This document shows, one piece after another, positions 5,262-8,530 of a stretch of 8,530 bases of DNA. The position numbers and the translations under genes were made by a program. The stretch is from NCBI GenBank assembly GCA_030037405.1, contig JASHRK010000299.1, positions 1-8,530 of the forward strand, written 5' to 3'. The notes beneath the pieces were generated by a model. The model ran no database searches. It saw nothing but the letters and a program-made list of their open reading frames with translations, and was not told the DNA's origin. The number at the start of each line of letters is the position of its first letter. Positions within the stretch are counted from its first letter, which is position 1. The DNA is from Acidimicrobiales bacterium. GTDB taxonomy: Bacteria; Actinomycetota; Acidimicrobiia; Acidimicrobiales; Bog-793.

Positions 5262-6159
5262 TGCTGGAGCTGGTTCGTGGCTACGCGACGGCCGTCTTCG
5301 ACGAAGTCGAGCCCACAGACGGCCTCGCGGGACTGTCCGCCGAGCTGAGGAGCCTGAGCGGAGTCCTCGTCTCCTCGGAGATGTTGCGCCAGGCGCTGAC
5401 AGACAGCCAGATACCGGCCACCGAGAGGGCCGACGTGCTGAGGGAGCTGCTCGAGACGAAGGCGGGTGGGCCCTTCGTCGCCCTCGTCACCTTCCCCGTC
5501 GAGAACGAACGGGCGGCAGAGCTCCCGAAGACCTATGGGACCCTCCTCGAGCTCGCCGAGGCGAGGGTGGAGCGGTCCGCCGCCGGGCAGCCGCTCGAGC
5601 CAGAGCCTCCGATCGGGCGCTCGGGAGCACTGGAGAGGATCAGGGGCTACGCCGAGCGCGTCTTCGAACGCATCGGCGACCCGGCGCAGGTCGGCGTGCT
5701 CGAGGACGAGCTCTTCCGGATCGCCCGCATCCTCGAGGGGTCGCGTGACCTCCGCTCAGCTCTCGCCGACCAGCAGGTCCCCTTGCACGTCCGGCTCTCG
5801 TTGCTGGCGGAGCTTCTCGAACACAGGGCGCGCCCGGAGACCGCCGTCCTCGTCGGCTACACCATTCGCGCCGGGCGAGCCCGCGACGTGGCCGGAGCGG
5901 TCGAGTACCTCGCCTCGCTCGCCGTGGCAGAGAGGGGGCGACGCGTCGGGCACGTCCGAGCCGCCGTGGAGCTCGACGACGACGAGCGGGCGAGGCTTGC
6001 CGAGGCGCTCTCGCGCCGGACCCGGCGCACGGTCGAGCTCCGGGTAACGATCGATCCTTCCGTGATCGGAGGTATCGATGTCGGCGTCGGGGACACCGTC
6101 ATCGACGGCACCGTCCGCCACCGCCTCGAGCAGCTGCGCGACACCATCTTGCAACTGCG

Positions 6160-6163
<4 letters not shown>
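5261..6163 (+). CDS. atpH: F1Fo ATP synthase subunit delta with duplicated N-terminal domain
   Basis: The 300-residue stalk-to-head connector that holds the alpha3beta3 head to the b stalk; the usual bacterial length is about 175-180. The extra length is a second copy of the delta/OSCP N-terminal helical domain. Copy A covers about residues 3-104 and copy B about 125-226, joined by a Pro/Gly/Glu linker (105-124). They align without gaps at an offset of 122: residues 6-65 and 128-187 share 24 of 60 residues, including RGYAxxVF, LRxALxDxQxP and LxELLE. The C-terminal domain (about 227-300) has the typical VxVTIDPSVIGG-like strand and the VGDTVIDGTVRHRLEQL ending. Long delta proteins are usual in Actinobacteria (Streptomyces AtpH is about 270 residues), so the duplication is probably a lineage trait. 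It follows atpF with a 1-nt overlap and overlaps atpA by 4 nt (ATGA). Confidence 0.93.
5276..5821 (+). repeat. Internal domain duplication within atpH
   Basis: Codons for residues 6-65 (5276-5455) and 128-187 (5642-5821) encode homologous domain segments, 366 nt apart, with 24 of 60 identical residues by eye. The DNA copies have diverged strongly, so this is an old duplication and not a recent repeat. Confidence 0.85.
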
Positions 6164-7713
<1,550 letters not shown>

Positions 7714-7716
7714 CAG

Positions 7717-8530
7717 GTGGCAGGCGGTCAGGAGCGCGTCCTCCGGCGGAGGATTCGTACCGTCGAGGCGACGAAGAAGATCACCCGCGCCATGGAGCTG
7801 ATAGCTGCTTCGCAGATGGTTCGCGCCCAGAGCCGCATTGCCGGGTCGAGGCCCTACCTTGCTGGGATCGAACGGCTCCTGGCGGACATTGCAGCCGACG
7901 GATCTACCCCGGCCCGCCTCATGGGGGTGCCGCAGTCGCCGGAGAACGTCGCCGTCATCGCCATCGTCTCCGACCGCGGTCTGTGCGGCGGCTACAACGC
8001 CTTCGTGCTGCGCAGCGCCGAGCGCATCGTTCGCACAGGGGAGGGAGCTGGCCGGAGCTACCGACTCGTCGGGGTGGGGAAGAAGGCGGCCGGCTACTTC
8101 CGTTTCCGCGGCAGGGCGCTCGACGAGGCTTTCATGATGGGCGATCGTCCGAGCTACGAGGACGCCCGCGCCATCGCAAGAACCGTCGTCCCGCCGTTCA
8201 TGACCGGTTCCCTCGACCTCGTGCAGGTGGTGTCGACACGTTTCGTCTCGCTCGGGACACAGGTCGTAGAGACACGCCAGCTCCTCCCTCTCGAACCCCC
8301 CGGAACGAGCCAGCAGGGAGGCGACGGAGCGGCCGGCGGTGCGGCCGGCGGTGCGGCCGGAGGCGAGGGAAGTGCCGGCGCCTCCGCGGCCGCCGGGGAG
8401 GACGACCCGCTCGCAGGCGGCGGCTACTTCGAGTTCGAGCCGGCGCCCGAGGAGCTCCTCTCGCTTCTCGTGCCCCGCTACGCCGAGGCGGCCATCTACG
8501 GGGCGCTTCTCGAGGCGTCGGCCTCCGAGC
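7717..8530 (+). CDS. atpG: F1Fo ATP synthase subunit gamma (5' part, with Gly/Ala-rich insertion)
   Basis: The central rotor shaft, here 271 codons before the window ends; the C-terminal helix is missing. The N-terminal helix after the GTG start reads AGGQERVLRRRIRTVEATKK, ITRAMELIAASQMVRAQ, which matches actinobacterial gamma from the first residue. The globular domain has VAVIAIVSDRGLCGGYN and YRLVGVGKKAAGYF. Between RQLLPL (187-192) and YFEFEPAPEELLSLLVPRY, where E. coli has about 14 residues, there are 44 (193-236). They are very rich in Gly, Ala and Ser, contain an (Ala-Ala-Gly-Gly)x3 run, and end in the acidic GEDDPLAGGG. The insertion has no Cys. The place equals that of the extra regulatory segment in cyanobacterial and chloroplast gamma. 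Downstream atpD and atpC are expected. Confidence 0.95.
   Translation, partial: MAGGQERVLRRRIRTVEATKKITRAMELIAASQMVRAQSRIAGSRPYLAGIERLLADIAADGSTPARLMGVPQSPENVAVIAIVSDRGLCGGYNAFVLRSAERIVRTGEGAGRSYRLVGVGKKAAGYFRFRGRALDEAFMMGDRPSYEDARAIARTVVPPFMTGSLDLVQVVSTRFVSLGTQVVETRQLLPLEPPGTSQQGGDGAAGGAAGGAAGGEGSAGASAAAGEDDPLAGGGYFEFEPAPEELLSLLVPRYAEAAIYGALLEASASE
8329..8364 (+). repeat. Three tandem 12-nt repeats in atpG
   Basis: Unit gcggccggcggt at 8329-8340 and 8341-8352, and a variant with two changes at 8353-8364, each encoding Ala-Ala-Gly-Gly (residues 205-216). The unit is a multiple of three, so slippage would change the linker length without breaking the frame. Confidence 0.85.

Overview
The window is GC-rich (my impression is well above 60%) and almost fully coding. 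Every supported gene lies on the + strand. The c-subunit, the long delta subunit and the gene order point to an actinobacterium. An Acidimicrobiia-like lineage would fit, but that is inference and cannot be settled from this sequence alone.

Layout. (1) 1-385: the 3' end of a Sua5/YrdC/YwlC L-threonylcarbamoyladenylate synthase gene (tRNA t6A modification). (2) 382-1800: a divergent serine hydroxymethyltransferase (glyA) with a repetitive Pro/Gly-rich C-terminal tail; its start overlaps the previous stop codon. (3) 1821-3095: a WecA/TagO-type polyprenyl-phosphate HexNAc-1-phosphate transferase. (4) 3096-3251: a 156-nt gap, the longest without a gene, holding a nested hairpin and possible promoter elements. 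(5) 3252-8530: an F1Fo ATP synthase operon in the order atpI-like, atpB (a), atpE (c), atpF (b), atpH (delta), atpA (alpha), atpG (gamma, cut by the window end). atpD and atpC would be expected just downstream.

The atp genes are tightly packed: 1-nt TGATG overlaps at atpI/atpB and atpF/atpH, a 4-nt ATGA overlap at atpH/atpA, and only 3 nt between atpA and atpG. The exception is atpB-atpE, a 68-nt spacer with a perfect hairpin and then an A-rich stretch before the c-subunit start. This is where a high-stoichiometry subunit would need extra translation. The upstream genes (tRNA modification, one-carbon metabolism, lipid-linked glycan initiation) are not part of the ATP synthase. The sua5-wecA-atpI-atpB neighbourhood is nevertheless a recurrent actinobacterial arrangement, also seen in Mycobacterium.

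I see no undescribed multi-gene system: this is a conserved housekeeping locus. The points worth a second look are at residue and architecture level. They are a tandem-duplicated N-terminal domain in delta, a Gly/Ala-rich insertion in gamma at the site where photosynthetic gamma subunits carry their regulatory insertion, a Met next to the proton-carrying Glu region of subunit c at the diarylquinoline-contact position, active-site-loop substitutions and a repeat tail in GlyA, an altered HxHH motif in the WecA homologue, and RNA structures in the two longer spacers.
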